Notes under the pieces: model-generated
Seen by the model: only the letters and a program-made list of their open reading frames with translations
Database searches by the model: none
What the model was told of the DNA's origin: nothing
Translations under genes and position numbers: made by a program
Part shown: in pieces, positions 7,300 to 14,475 of the stretch
How positions within the stretch are numbered: position 1 is the stretch's first letter
Layout: every line of letters starts with the position of its first letter
Source: Streptomyces sp. NRRL WC-3742
GTDB taxonomy: Bacteria; Actinomycetota; Actinomycetes; Streptomycetales; Streptomycetaceae
DNA length: 24,265 bases
NCBI RefSeq assembly: GCF_000720635.1
Contig: NZ_JOCF01000100.1
Location: forward strand, 1 to 24,265
Direction: 5' to 3'

Positions 7300-8223
7300 T
7301 CAGGATCGAACTGCCGCAGTCAGCTCCGGGAAGGTGACGCCGGTCAACTCTTCGGAGACGCTCCACAGGCGGCGGGCGCCGGCCGGGTCGCCGGCCGTTG
7401 CCGAACGGCCGACCAGGCAGGGGGCGCCGCGCATCTCGAACATGCCGTCGGGGCCGACGTAGCTCGCGCTGGGAAGGTCCTGGACGGCGGCGTAGAGGGT
7501 GGGGAGTGCGCCGGCCTCGCCGTCCTGGGCGATCAGCATGTTGACGAGACGGTAGAAGAGGGTTCGCAGGAGGCTGGCGTCGTGGCTCTGGAGGTTGGTG
7601 GCGGCCAGGCCGGGGTGCGCGGCGAGGGCGCGGACGGGCGAGCCGGCGGCGCTGAGTCGTCGCTGGAGTTCCAGGGTGAAGAGCAGGTTGGCGAGCTTGG
7701 ACTGGCTGTAGGCGGTCAGCGGGTTGTACTCGCCGGTCAGGTCGAGGTTGTCGAAGTGGATGCGGGGGCTGCCCGGGGCCTTGTGCGCCCCCGACGACAA
7801 GGTCACCACGCGGTCGGTGATGTGCGGCAGCAACAGGTTGGTCAGGGCGAAGTGGCCCAGGTGGTTGGTGCCGAACTGGGTCTCGAAGCCGTCCTTGGTG
7901 CGGCCCTCGGGGACGTTCATGACGCCGGCGTTGTTGATGAGCAGGTCCAGGTCACCGTGCCAGTCGGCGGCGAACTGGCGCACGGAGGCGAGTTCGGCGA
8001 GGTCGAGCCGACGGACCTCCACGCTGCCGTTCACCGTCGCTGCTGCGGCTTCACCGCGCTCGGTGTCCCGTACGGCGAGGACGACGTGGGCGCCTGCGGC
8101 GGCCAGAGCCGTGGCGGTGGCGAGTCCGAGGCCGCTGTTGGCGCCGGTCACGACGGCGGTGCGGCCATTCTGGTCGGGGATGTCGGTGGTGTTCCAGGGC
8201 TGGGTCTGCGTGTTCTTGGCCAT
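7300..8223 (-). CDS. Short-chain dehydrogenase/reductase
   Basis: A 307-residue classical SDR oxidoreductase that should use NAD(P)H. The Rossmann motif TGANSGLG is at 26-33, followed by strand end VVLAVRDTERG (the Arg after the second strand favours NADP). DLAELASV, NNAG (97-100), the catalytic Ser in TLSSGAH (S144) and Y172-x-x-x-K176 in AYSQSKLAN follow. PG motif HPGLAATN and a C-terminal extension give a retinol-dehydrogenase/WW-oxidoreductase-like family length. The start at ATG 8223 gives the usual N-terminus (MAKNTQTQ). An upstream in-frame GTG at 8247 lies inside the operator and is less likely. It is divergent from a TetR gene, which probably represses it. Substrate unknown. Confidence 0.85.
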   Translation of the reverse strand: MAKNTQTQPWNTTDIPDQNGRTAVVTGANSGLGLATATALAAAGAHVVLAVRDTERGEAAAATVNGSVEVRRLDLAELASVRQFAADWHGDLDLLINNAGVMNVPEGRTKDGFETQFGTNHLGHFALTNLLLPHITDRVVTLSSGAHKAPGSPRIHFDNLDLTGEYNPLTAYSQSKLANLLFTLELQRRLSAAGSPVRALAAHPGLAATNLQSHDASLLRTLFYRLVNMLIAQDGEAGALPTLYAAVQDLPSASYVGPDGMFEMRGAPCLVGRSATAGDPAGARRLWSVSEELTGVTFPELTAAVRS

Positions 8224-8228
8224 GACCC

Positions 8229-8284
8229 CAATGTATGCACTGATCACAATGTAGGCAACGTTAACAATGTATTCATCGCATACA
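8229..8284. promoter_or_regulatory. Shared operator of dehydrogenase and TetR genes
   Basis: Three CAATGTA-type direct repeats start at 8229, 8247 and 8265, an exact 18-bp period. The last overlaps an interrupted palindrome TGTAT-N7-ATACA (8268-8284). TGTATGC (8232-8238) and GCATACA (8278-8284) are also inverted copies. A TAGGCT -10 (8291-8296) sits 6 nt before the TetR ATG, implying a leaderless mRNA. For the dehydrogenase, TACATT on the minus strand (8230-8235) is a likely -10. Binding by the adjacent TetR protein would cover both promoters. Confidence 0.6.
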
Positions 8285-8302
8285 CCCGGCTAGGCTGAGG
8301 GC

Positions 8303-8896
8303 ATGACGAACCGCCCCTACCACCACGGAGACCTCCGCGTCGCTCTGCTCGCGCGAGCCGAGGAGACACTGCGCGAGCGGGGAGCGTCCGCGCTGTCCCT
8401 GCGCGAACTGGCCCGCGAGGTCGGGGTGAGCCCCGCCGCGCCGAGTCGCCACTTCAAGTCCAAGCAGGCGCTGCTGGACGCCCTGGCGCTGACCGGGTTC
8501 GAGCGGCTCGCCGAGGCCATCGCAGCCTCACAGGACGGCGCTGGTGAGGCGTTCGCCGACCGGTTGGACACTGCGGCCCGCGCCTACGTGGGCTTCGCCG
8601 TGGCCAACGCCGCACTGCTCGATCTGATGTTCTCGGTCAAGCACAGTCCGCAGGCGTCGGAAGCACTCGGGGCGACCGCCCACCGATGGTCCGATCAACT
8701 CCTGGAGCTGATCGGCGACGGACAGCGCCGGGGCGAAGTACGCGAGGGACCACTCGAACGGATCGCCCTGCCAGTCGTCGCGGCACTGCACGGCTACGCC
8801 GGCCTGACGGTGAGCGGCGTCCTGCCGCCGGAGGTGGCCGAGTACGGCCTGGACGACCTGATCGCGTCCGTCCTGCGCGGCTGCGCGCCACAGTAA
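8303..8896 (+). CDS. TetR-family transcriptional regulator
   Basis: A 197-residue repressor. The N-terminal TetR DNA-binding domain is clear: HHGDLRVALLARAEETLRER (helix 1), ASALSLRELAREVGVSPAAP (helix-turn-helix), SRHFKSKQALLDALA. The C-terminal ligand domain is all-helical and has the WHG-like features of this subgroup (AYVGFAVANAALLDLMFSVK; HGYAGLTVSGVLP). It should act as a dimer, released from DNA by a small ligand. The divergent short-chain dehydrogenase, separated by only 79 bp of repeat-rich DNA, is the probable target. The mRNA is probably leaderless (see operator). Confidence 0.85.
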   Translation: MTNRPYHHGDLRVALLARAEETLRERGASALSLRELAREVGVSPAAPSRHFKSKQALLDALALTGFERLAEAIAASQDGAGEAFADRLDTAARAYVGFAVANAALLDLMFSVKHSPQASEALGATAHRWSDQLLELIGDGQRRGEVREGPLERIALPVVAALHGYAGLTVSGVLPPEVAEYGLDDLIASVLRGCAPQ

Positions 8897-8908
8897 GAAG
8901 CCGCGCAG
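8873..8908 (+). terminator. Terminator-like hairpin over the TetR stop codon
   Basis: CTGCGCGGCT (8873-8882) pairs perfectly with AGCCGCGCAG (8899-8908). The 16-nt loop contains the TAA stop (8894-8896). It is placed as a terminator between convergent genes; there is no T-tract. Confidence 0.45.
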
Positions 8909-9067
8909 ACAGGCGTCGATGGCCTGGTGAACAGGTGGGCGAAGGAGCAGGTTCCGGGATCTTCGAGGTCGTGGTCCTGGTCACCGTGTGCTTCGGCGAC
9001 CGTGAGTCCGCCACCGGGGCGTCGATGAGGTCCGTGACCCAACGTCCTTCAGCGCCTGCCCGTTTGC

Positions 9068-9718
9068 TCAGGTGGGCAGTCCCGCGTCGCGGGCCAGGAG
9101 GGCGGCCTGGACGCGGTTGGTGACGCCCAGGGCCGTGAGGATGCGGCTGACATGGGCTTTGACGGTGCTTTCCCGCATCGCGAGGCGGGTGGCGATGTCA
9201 GCGTTGGTCTCGCCCTGGGCGAGCAGGGCCAGCACGTCCAGCTCCCTGGGGGTGAGCCGCTCCAGCAGGGCCCGCGCGGCGGTGGCCTTCGGCTGGTTGC
9301 CGGCGTGGTAGCGGTCGATGAGTCGGCGGGCCGCGGCGGGGTGGAGCATGGCGGAGCCGGCTGCCACCAGGTGGACGGCGCGCAGGATCTCGGTGGGATC
9401 GGTGTCCTTGAGCAGGAACCCGTCGGCTCCAGCGGCGAGCGCGTTGTAGACGTACTCGTCGAGGTCGAAGGTGGTCAGGGTGATCACCTTCGGCGGGTGA
9501 GGGAGGGCCCGCAGCCGGGCGGTCGCGGTGATGCCGTCCATGCGCGGCATGCGCACGTCGACCAGGGCCACGTCGACACGATGGGCGCCGGCCTGCTCGA
9601 CGGCGTCCAGGCCGTCCACGGCCTGGGCGACGACCTGGATGCCCGGGTCGCCGTCGAGGAGGTCGGTCAGGCCGAGGCGGACCAGGGCGTCATCGTCGAC
9701 GATCATGGCGCGGATCAT
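9068..9718 (-). CDS. NarL/LuxR-type response regulator
   Basis: A 216-residue response regulator. The receiver domain (1-120) has the acidic pocket VDDDAL (D8-D10), phospho-acceptor D54 in ALVDVRMPRMDG, Thr82 in TLTTFD and Lys104 in LLKDTDP. The C-terminal LuxR-type HTH spans about 150-205 (LTPRELDVLALLAQGETNAD; IATRLAMRESTVKAHVSRIL). The ATG at 9718 overlaps the stop of the kinase gene (ATGA), so the two are translationally coupled and form a cognate pair. Probable targets are its own promoter and the divergent methyltransferase-dedA operon. Confidence 0.9.
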   Translation of the reverse strand: MIRAMIVDDDALVRLGLTDLLDGDPGIQVVAQAVDGLDAVEQAGAHRVDVALVDVRMPRMDGITATARLRALPHPPKVITLTTFDLDEYVYNALAAGADGFLLKDTDPTEILRAVHLVAAGSAMLHPAAARRLIDRYHAGNQPKATAARALLERLTPRELDVLALLAQGETNADIATRLAMRESTVKAHVSRILTALGVTNRVQAALLARDAGLPT

Positions 9719-10869
9719 GTGCGGGTGCCGTTCTGTCCGATGCCGACGGGGTGGGGGATGCGTGCGGCCAGCCGCCAGGCGCCGGCGCCGGCGGGCCCTG
9801 CGTCCAGGGTGCCGCCCAGCGCGGTGACGCGCTCGCGCAGACCGACGAGCCCGTATCCGGACTCGACGGCACCTGTGCCGGAAGTGCCGGGGACGCCGGG
9901 GGTGTTGGTGACGTCGATCAGGGTGGCCGGCGGCCGGTAGTCGACCCGTACGGTCACCGCGGCGCCGCCCGCGTGCTTGCGGACGTTGGTCAGCGCCTCC
10001 TGGACGATGCGGTACGCGGCCAGCCGGTGGGTCGTGGGAGCCTGCTCGGGAACTCCGTCGACGGTCAGCTCGACGTGCTGCCCGGCGGCGCGTGCCTCCT
10101 CGGCCAGCTCCCGTACGTCTCGTATCGCGGGTGCGAGCGCCGCGCCCTGCGCCGCGTCCGGGTCGCGCAGGGCGCCGAGAACGTCGCGCAGGTCGGCCAG
10201 GGCCTCGGCGGACGTGACACGCAGCAGCGCCAGGCGTTCGACGACCGGCGCGGGCAGGCCCTCGGCCCTGGTGGCCAGGACTCCGGTGTGCAAGGCGATC
10301 AGGCTCAGCCGGTGGGCCAGCACGTCGTGCATCTCCGCGGCAATGCGGGAGCGTTCGGCGGCCCGGGCCGTTTCCTCCCGCAGTCGCGACTCCGTCCGAA
10401 GGTGGTCGACCTCGGAGGCCAGCGCCTTCACCAGCCGCCGCCGGTTGCCCTGCCACAGGCCGACCACGAACCCGAACAGCAGGACGAACAGGGCCGACAC
10501 CCATCGCCGGTCGGCCCACAGCGACGTGGCCTGGGCGCCGAGCAGGTTGGCGCCCAACGCCACGACGGCGACACCGAGGGCGACCCGCATCCGACGGGCC
10601 ACGGCCAGGTCGAACAGGGAAACGGCCAGCAGCGGAGCCAGCAGCCACCCCCACCACGCCGTCCCCGCCGCCACCATCCACGGCGCGACGGACCACCGCA
10701 GCCGGGGCACCACCAGCGCCACCGCGCACACCAGGGCGGCAGCGCTCACCGGCACCACGTACCGGCCGCCGGACACCAGCGCAGCATTCACCGCGGCGCC
10801 AGCCGCCAGGAAGGCGACGAACCCCGTACGCCCGACCGCCGCCCACACCGGGCCCTTCCACCACATCAC
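9715..10869 (-). CDS. Membrane sensor histidine kinase (HisKA_3 type)
   Basis: A 384-residue kinase. The first ~140 residues form about five hydrophobic segments with almost no extracytoplasmic loop, so the signal is probably sensed in or at the membrane. A coiled linker (EVDHLRTESRLREETARAAE) leads to the HisKA_3 dimerisation box ERSRIAAEMHDVLAHRLSLI with phospho-acceptor H181. The ATPase domain follows: N-box EALTNVRKHAGG and G-box GYGLVGLRERVTALGG. This is the architecture of DesK/LiaS-like partners of NarL regulators, which often respond to envelope stress. The start at 10869 has a TAGCAT -10 about 10 nt upstream, consistent with a near-leaderless transcript. Confidence 0.88.
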   Translation of the reverse strand: MMWWKGPVWAAVGRTGFVAFLAAGAAVNAALVSGGRYVVPVSAAALVCAVALVVPRLRWSVAPWMVAAGTAWWGWLLAPLLAVSLFDLAVARRMRVALGVAVVALGANLLGAQATSLWADRRWVSALFVLLFGFVVGLWQGNRRRLVKALASEVDHLRTESRLREETARAAERSRIAAEMHDVLAHRLSLIALHTGVLATRAEGLPAPVVERLALLRVTSAEALADLRDVLGALRDPDAAQGAALAPAIRDVRELAEEARAAGQHVELTVDGVPEQAPTTHRLAAYRIVQEALTNVRKHAGGAAVTVRVDYRPPATLIDVTNTPGVPGTSGTGAVESGYGLVGLRERVTALGGTLDAGPAGAGAWRLAARIPHPVGIGQNGTRT

Positions 10870-10896
10870 CCCGCCATGCTAGGCATTCCACGGCGG

Positions 10897-10939
10897 CTTT
10901 CGGCCAGACGAAAGACCATGGCGGCCCCCTACTTTCGTC
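10897..10939. promoter_or_regulatory. Inverted-repeat operators between kinase and methyltransferase
   Basis: CTTTCG, 6 nt, CGAAAG at 10897-10914, and GACGAAAG (10907-10914) repeated in inverse as CTTTCGTC at 10932-10939. Half-sites occur three times in 43 bp of the divergent promoter region, the arrangement expected of a NarL-type regulator site. The adjacent response regulator is the natural candidate. Confidence 0.5.
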
Positions 10940-10987
10940 GGCCAAGCCCGTCGCAGAACGGAGGATCTGAAGGACAGCGCCGCTCCG

Positions 10988-10993
10988 TAGCGT
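10988..10993 (+). promoter_or_regulatory. -10 element, probable leaderless start
   Basis: TAGCGT ends 7 nt before the ATG at 11001, so transcription would begin at or next to the start codon. No strong -35 is visible, which suggests activator dependence on the upstream inverted repeats. Confidence 0.4.
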
Positions 10994-11000
10994 CGAAACC

Positions 11001-11738
11001 ATGAACGACTGGACGACCTCGCACCAGCGCGTCACCGCGCAGCGCCATGCCGAAGGCTGGATGTTCCTCATCGAAGCCGCCCGCGACCTGCGCACCACCG
11101 GCGCCATCGCCCCCAGCGGCAAGGCCCTCGCCCACGCCCTGACCGAGCCCGTCCGCAGCCGCTTCCCCCGCCCGCTGGCCGTCCTGGAAGCAGGCGCCGG
11201 CACCGGCGCCGTCACCCGCCACCTGATCCCCCGCCTTCCCCGCGGCAGCCGCCTCGACATCGTCGAGGCCAATCCCCGCTTCGCCGACCGGCTGCGCACC
11301 CTCGCCGCCACCCACCCCCGCACGACGTCCCGGTCCGCGGACATCACCGTCCACCAGAGCCTCGTCGAGGACCTCGACACCGACCGCCGCTACGACGTCA
11401 TCGTCTCCGGCCTGCCGCTGACCAACTTCACCCCCGGCACCGTGGAACGGGTCATGGGCCGCTACATGGAGCTGCTCCACCCCGGCGGAACCCTCACCTA
11501 CTTCGCCTACCTCGGCACCCGACGCGCCCGCACCCTGCTCGCCTCACCGTCCGAAGTACGCCGGCACGCCGCCGTGGACCACATCATGACCGCCTACCAG
11601 CGCCGCTACGCCACCGCCCGCTGGAGCGTGTGGGCCAACCTGCCACCCGCCCACGTCTGGCACCTGCAACACCCCCCGCTGCCCTCCCAGCCCTGCGCCG
11701 ACGGTCAGCAGCACCATGCGGACCAGGTGAGTCAGTAG
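11001..11738 (+). CDS. SAM-dependent methyltransferase, phospholipid-type
   Basis: A 245-residue class I methyltransferase. Motif I is VLEAGAGTGAVTRHLI (61-76), the acidic residue after strand 2 is in DIVEANPRFADRL, and motif IV-like YDVIVSGLPLTNF contains the GLP-x-x-NF signature of phospholipid N-methyltransferases (PmtA-like) and rRNA-dimethylase-like folds. The N-terminus (WMFLIEAARDLRTTGAIAPS) matches the PmtA pattern of a membrane-surface helix before the Rossmann fold. The stop (TAG, 11736-11738) directly abuts the ATG of the dedA gene, so they form one operon. Together with a DedA protein a lipid substrate is likely, but the exact acceptor cannot be told from sequence. Confidence 0.75.
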   Translation: MNDWTTSHQRVTAQRHAEGWMFLIEAARDLRTTGAIAPSGKALAHALTEPVRSRFPRPLAVLEAGAGTGAVTRHLIPRLPRGSRLDIVEANPRFADRLRTLAATHPRTTSRSADITVHQSLVEDLDTDRRYDVIVSGLPLTNFTPGTVERVMGRYMELLHPGGTLTYFAYLGTRRARTLLASPSEVRRHAAVDHIMTAYQRRYATARWSVWANLPPAHVWHLQHPPLPSQPCADGQQHHADQVSQ

Positions 11739-12380
11739 ATGCACGTCCTGACCGACCTCCTCGCCCACCTCCCGGCGCCGGCCGCCTACGCAGTGCTGGC
11801 CCTGGCCGTGCTGACCGAGTCGATCCTCCTGATCGGCGCCTTCGTCCCGACCCTCACCCTGCTGCTGACCACCGGCGCGCTGGCCCGCACCGGCCACATC
11901 AGCCTCCCCCTCGTCATCGCCACCGCAGCCGGCGCCGTGATCGCCGGTGACCTCCTCGCCCACCGCACCGGCCGCCTCCTCGGTCAGCGGCTGCGCACCG
12001 GCCGCGCGGCCCGCCGCATCCCCGCCCCCCTCTGGCAACGCGCCGAGGCCCTCACCGCCCGCCACGGCGGCCGAGCCATCCTGCTGGCCCGCTTCATCCC
12101 CGTCGTACGCACCCTCGCCCCCCACTTCGCAGGCGCCACCAGCCTGCCCTACCGCCGCATCGCCCCCTACAGCGCCACCGCCGCCTGCCTGTGGGCCACC
12201 GCCGAAGCCGGCGTCGGCTACGGCGCCGCCGCCTCCCTGCGGCTAATCATCACCCTGGGTGGGCCCGCCCTTGCCGTCGCCGGCCTGGTCGCGGCCGGGA
12301 GCGCGGCCTTGTGGATGAGGAAGCGCCACCGCCTCCCGCACCCGCACCCGCACCCGCACGACGCCAGCCCCACCCGGTGA
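11739..12380 (+). CDS. DedA family membrane protein
   Basis: A 213-residue DedA/SNARE-associated-domain protein. Signature elements: an acidic re-entrant segment LTESILLIGAFVPTLTLLLTT (E residue kept), a basic loop LLAHRTGRLLGQRLRTGR, and RHGGRAILLARFIPVVRTLA followed by PHFAGATSLPYRRIA, which is the family F-x-R-x-x-P-x-x-R...AG motif. Several transmembrane segments follow and the tail is His/Pro-rich from a tandem CCGCAC hexamer. DedA proteins are linked to lipid carrier or phospholipid flipping and envelope homeostasis. It starts on the base after the methyltransferase stop, and the divergent two-component system probably controls both. Confidence 0.88.
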   Translation: MHVLTDLLAHLPAPAAYAVLALAVLTESILLIGAFVPTLTLLLTTGALARTGHISLPLVIATAAGAVIAGDLLAHRTGRLLGQRLRTGRAARRIPAPLWQRAEALTARHGGRAILLARFIPVVRTLAPHFAGATSLPYRRIAPYSATAACLWATAEAGVGYGAAASLRLIITLGGPALAVAGLVAAGSAALWMRKRHRLPHPHPHPHDASPTR

Positions 12381-12505
12381 GCGTCCGGCCGCTCCCGTAC
12401 GCAGCCTGCTCCGCCGAGCTCGGACCACCCACCGCTGGAACGTCCCCGACAACGCCCATGACTGGCCACCTATCTGCGCGGCCTCCATGCCGCACAGGAT
12501 GTCCC

Positions 12506-12864
12506 GTCACGTGGACGGCCGTCGCCGGGGTGGTCGGGACGGTGCCCTACGTGGCGATGAAGGTGTACTGGTCCTGGGGCGGCACCGTCGGCAAGCCGGA
12601 GGGGATGGACATCGCGGACGAGTTCGTGAAGAACGGCGCCCCGGCGGTGCTCGTGTGGATGGAGCGGCACGGGATCGACTTCACGGTGCTCCTCGTCGCG
12701 CTCGGCCTCACCCTGCTCGCCGCCCTGAACCGGCCGTGAGGCACCTGGCGGGGCCGGCGCCCGGGGTGTTCGTGATCGGGTTCGTCGCCTTCTTCTCGCT
12801 CGGGGTCTTCCTCGGCGTCTGTTCGTTCTCCTACCAGCGGCGGACGGGGCGGCGCCGCTTGTGA
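12506..12864 (+). pseudogene. Decayed small membrane-protein gene
   Basis: One frame (to a stop at 12739) reads VAGVVGTVPYVAMKVYWSWG, GMDIADEFVKNGAPAVLVWM, ERHGIDFTVLLVALGLTLLA, which looks like the start of a polytopic actinobacterial membrane protein. Another frame (to 12864) gives GVFVIGFVAFFSLGVFLGVC and a basic tail, which looks like its last helix. No credible start codon or ribosome site precedes the first part, and the central helices seem deleted. I do not recognise a named family. Confidence 0.45.
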
Positions 12865-12941
12865 GGCTTCGGGGGGCGCCCGGTCCCGGGGTTCGGCCGG
12901 ATGACGGACGGCGTGTCGGGTGTGGCAAGCTCGGGGTCGTG

Positions 12942-13412
12942 ATGATCACCGACGACGGGCTCCCCGAGCGTGAGCTGGTCCTCCAGGACGGACTCGACCT
13001 CGCCAACGTCTCGCGCGCCCACCGCGCCGCCCTCGAGGTTCTGCGGTACAACCTCGACACCGTCCGCCTCGACGCCCTCAGCGACAGGCCCTGGCCCGAC
13101 ACCGTCGTCCCCGCCCATCGGCGGGCCCTCGCCCTGGGTCGCGCCCAGGCCAGGGAGGCCGGGCGCCACCGCAGCGACCCGGCGACGGGGATCACCATCG
13201 ACACCGGCGACGACAGCCAGTTCGCCCTGCTGCTGGCCCTCGCGCCGCACACGACCGGCGCCGAGGGCTGGCGCGCGGAGCGGCTGATATTCAGCGCCTG
13301 CGACTCGGGCACCTCGCTCTGGCTGGCCGTCACCGCGCACCAACACGAGCGTCTGCAGGGCCGGTTGCGCGCCTACTGCCTGCCGGAGACGGCCTTCTCC
13401 GTCCTCTCCTGA
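12942..13412 (+). CDS. Hypothetical protein (156 aa)
   Basis: A soluble 156-residue protein starting MITDDGLPERELVLQDGLDL. The N-terminal half is helical and charged (ANVSRAHRAALEVLRYNLDT; HRRALALGRAQAREAGRHR); the second half has alternating hydrophobic strands (SQFALLLALAP, RLIFSACDSGTSLWLAVTAH). There is no signal peptide, membrane segment or catalytic motif. Codon use matches real genes. I do not recognise the family. ATG 12942 is preferred to a start at 12861 because the intervening residues look non-coding. It ends 11 bp before the convergent stop at 13424. Confidence 0.5.
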   Translation: MITDDGLPERELVLQDGLDLANVSRAHRAALEVLRYNLDTVRLDALSDRPWPDTVVPAHRRALALGRAQAREAGRHRSDPATGITIDTGDDSQFALLLALAPHTTGAEGWRAERLIFSACDSGTSLWLAVTAHQHERLQGRLRAYCLPETAFSVLS

Positions 13413-13423
13413 ACCGTGGATCC

Positions 13424-13807
13424 TCAGCTGTCGGGCCACGGCTCGGGCGCTGCCGACGCACCACTCCTCGTCGTAGGAATCCTCGTCCGGGCGGTCCCGT
13501 GCCTCGGGGGGCGCGTTGGAGGAGGTGTCGTCGTGGTGGCGGTGGCCGGAGGCTCGGGCAGCTGGGTGGGTGAGGCCGAGGGTGGGCAACTCGGCGACGG
13601 CGCCGCAGCGGGAGGGGAGACGTCAGGGGGCGGCTGTACCGGCGTCGCCGGGTGCGAGCCGCCTCCGCCTCCGCTGGTCGAGGGACCGAGGAGGTTGCCT
13701 GTCGCCTCGACCGCGCCGCCGCAGGCGAGCAGCACCGCGGCCAGCACGGACAGCCCGGTGGAGGCGCGCAGCGCCCGGGGAGCTGTGGAACGCGGGTCGG
13801 CGTCCAT
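13424..13807 (-). CDS. Small Pro/Thr-rich membrane or exported protein
   Basis: A 127-residue last gene of the island operon, starting 3 bp after the vWA gene stop. After a short polar start (MDADPRSTAPRALRAS) comes one hydrophobic helix, TGLSVLAAVLLACGGAVEA, with a Cys that could be lipid-modified although the lipobox is poor. The rest is a Gly/Pro/Thr/Ser-rich disordered tail (PPATATTTTPPPTRPP). It could be a membrane tether or periplasmic spacer for the phosphatase-kinase-vWA complex. No family is recognised. The tight spacing indicates co-translation. Confidence 0.6.
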   Translation of the reverse strand: MDADPRSTAPRALRASTGLSVLAAVLLACGGAVEATGNLLGPSTSGGGGGSHPATPVQPPPDVSPPAAAPSPSCPPSASPTQLPEPPATATTTTPPPTRPPRHGTARTRIPTTRSGASAAPEPWPDS

Positions 13808-13809
13808 GC

Positions 13810-14460
13810 TCAGTCCACGTATTCCTGGGCGACCTGGACGTACTCGAAGCCCTTGACGTCGGTGGCGATGTTCATCTGGCCGGTCTGCGAGGAGGCGATC
13901 AGGCTGTTGAGCAGGCCGGAGATCGCCCCGCTCAGCGCTGACTCGGTGTCCGAGCCGTCGGCGATGAACAGTGCCTTGGTCGCCACCACCTTCAGCACGT
14001 CGCGCTGGGCACCACCGAAGCCGTAGGCGATCACGTGCGGGTGGCGCGGCCGGCTCCGGTCCGTCAGCTTGCGGAAGGACTCCCGCCACAGGGCGTCGGT
14101 CGGACCGCCGTCGGTCAGGAAGAAGACGGCCGGTCGCAGCACCTTGTAGTGCTGCGCCCTCAGGGTGCTGACATCCTGTTCGATGCACTCCCGCAGCCGG
14201 TCGAAGGTCTTGCCGTACTCCGTGCGCCCGCCGCAGATCACCTCGGGCATGGTCGGCACCTGTTCCATGTCCGACATCGGGATCACCACGTGCACGTCGG
14301 TGGAGAAGGCGATCACGCTGACCCGGGCGAACTCCGAGACTCGCGGATTCGTCGCCAGGTTGTAGTGCAGACGCGAGAGGGTCGCGTTGAGCACTGCCTC
14401 GTGCGGCTTCATCGACGAGGACGCGTCGATCACCACATAGGTGGGCAGGCAGAGTGACAT
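13810..14460 (-). CDS. vWA-domain protein, TerY/YegL type
   Basis: A 216-residue protein that is almost entirely one von Willebrand A domain. The MIDAS metal site is complete: D12-A-S14-S-S16 in YVVIDASSSMKP, Thr80 in GGRTEYG and D117 in FFLTDGGPTD. The length and the opening LPTYVVIDASSSM fit the TerY/YegL group, which accompanies a PP2C phosphatase and an atypical protein kinase in the conserved TerY-P triad (yegI-yegK-yegL in E. coli). Both partners lie directly upstream here. Its likely role is metal-dependent docking of a partner in a phospho-regulated complex. It lies 15 bp after the kinase gene. Confidence 0.85.
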   Translation of the reverse strand: MSLCLPTYVVIDASSSMKPHEAVLNATLSRLHYNLATNPRVSEFARVSVIAFSTDVHVVIPMSDMEQVPTMPEVICGGRTEYGKTFDRLRECIEQDVSTLRAQHYKVLRPAVFFLTDGGPTDALWRESFRKLTDRSRPRHPHVIAYGFGGAQRDVLKVVATKALFIADGSDTESALSGAISGLLNSLIASSQTGQMNIATDVKGFEYVQVAQEYVD

Positions 14461-14475
14461 GGGTGTACCCCTGAG

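Noticed and set aside
7180..8298. Plus-strand frame of 372 codons
   Set aside because: Antisense of the short-chain dehydrogenase, whose cofactor and catalytic motifs are unambiguous.
9751..11004. Plus-strand frame of 417 codons
   Set aside because: Antisense of the histidine kinase; translation is low-complexity His/Gln/Gly/Arg.
12310..12375. His/Pro-rich metal-binding tail of DedA
   Set aside because: The His-Pro units come from a tandem CCGCAC hexamer and end the protein; more likely repeat expansion than a metal site.
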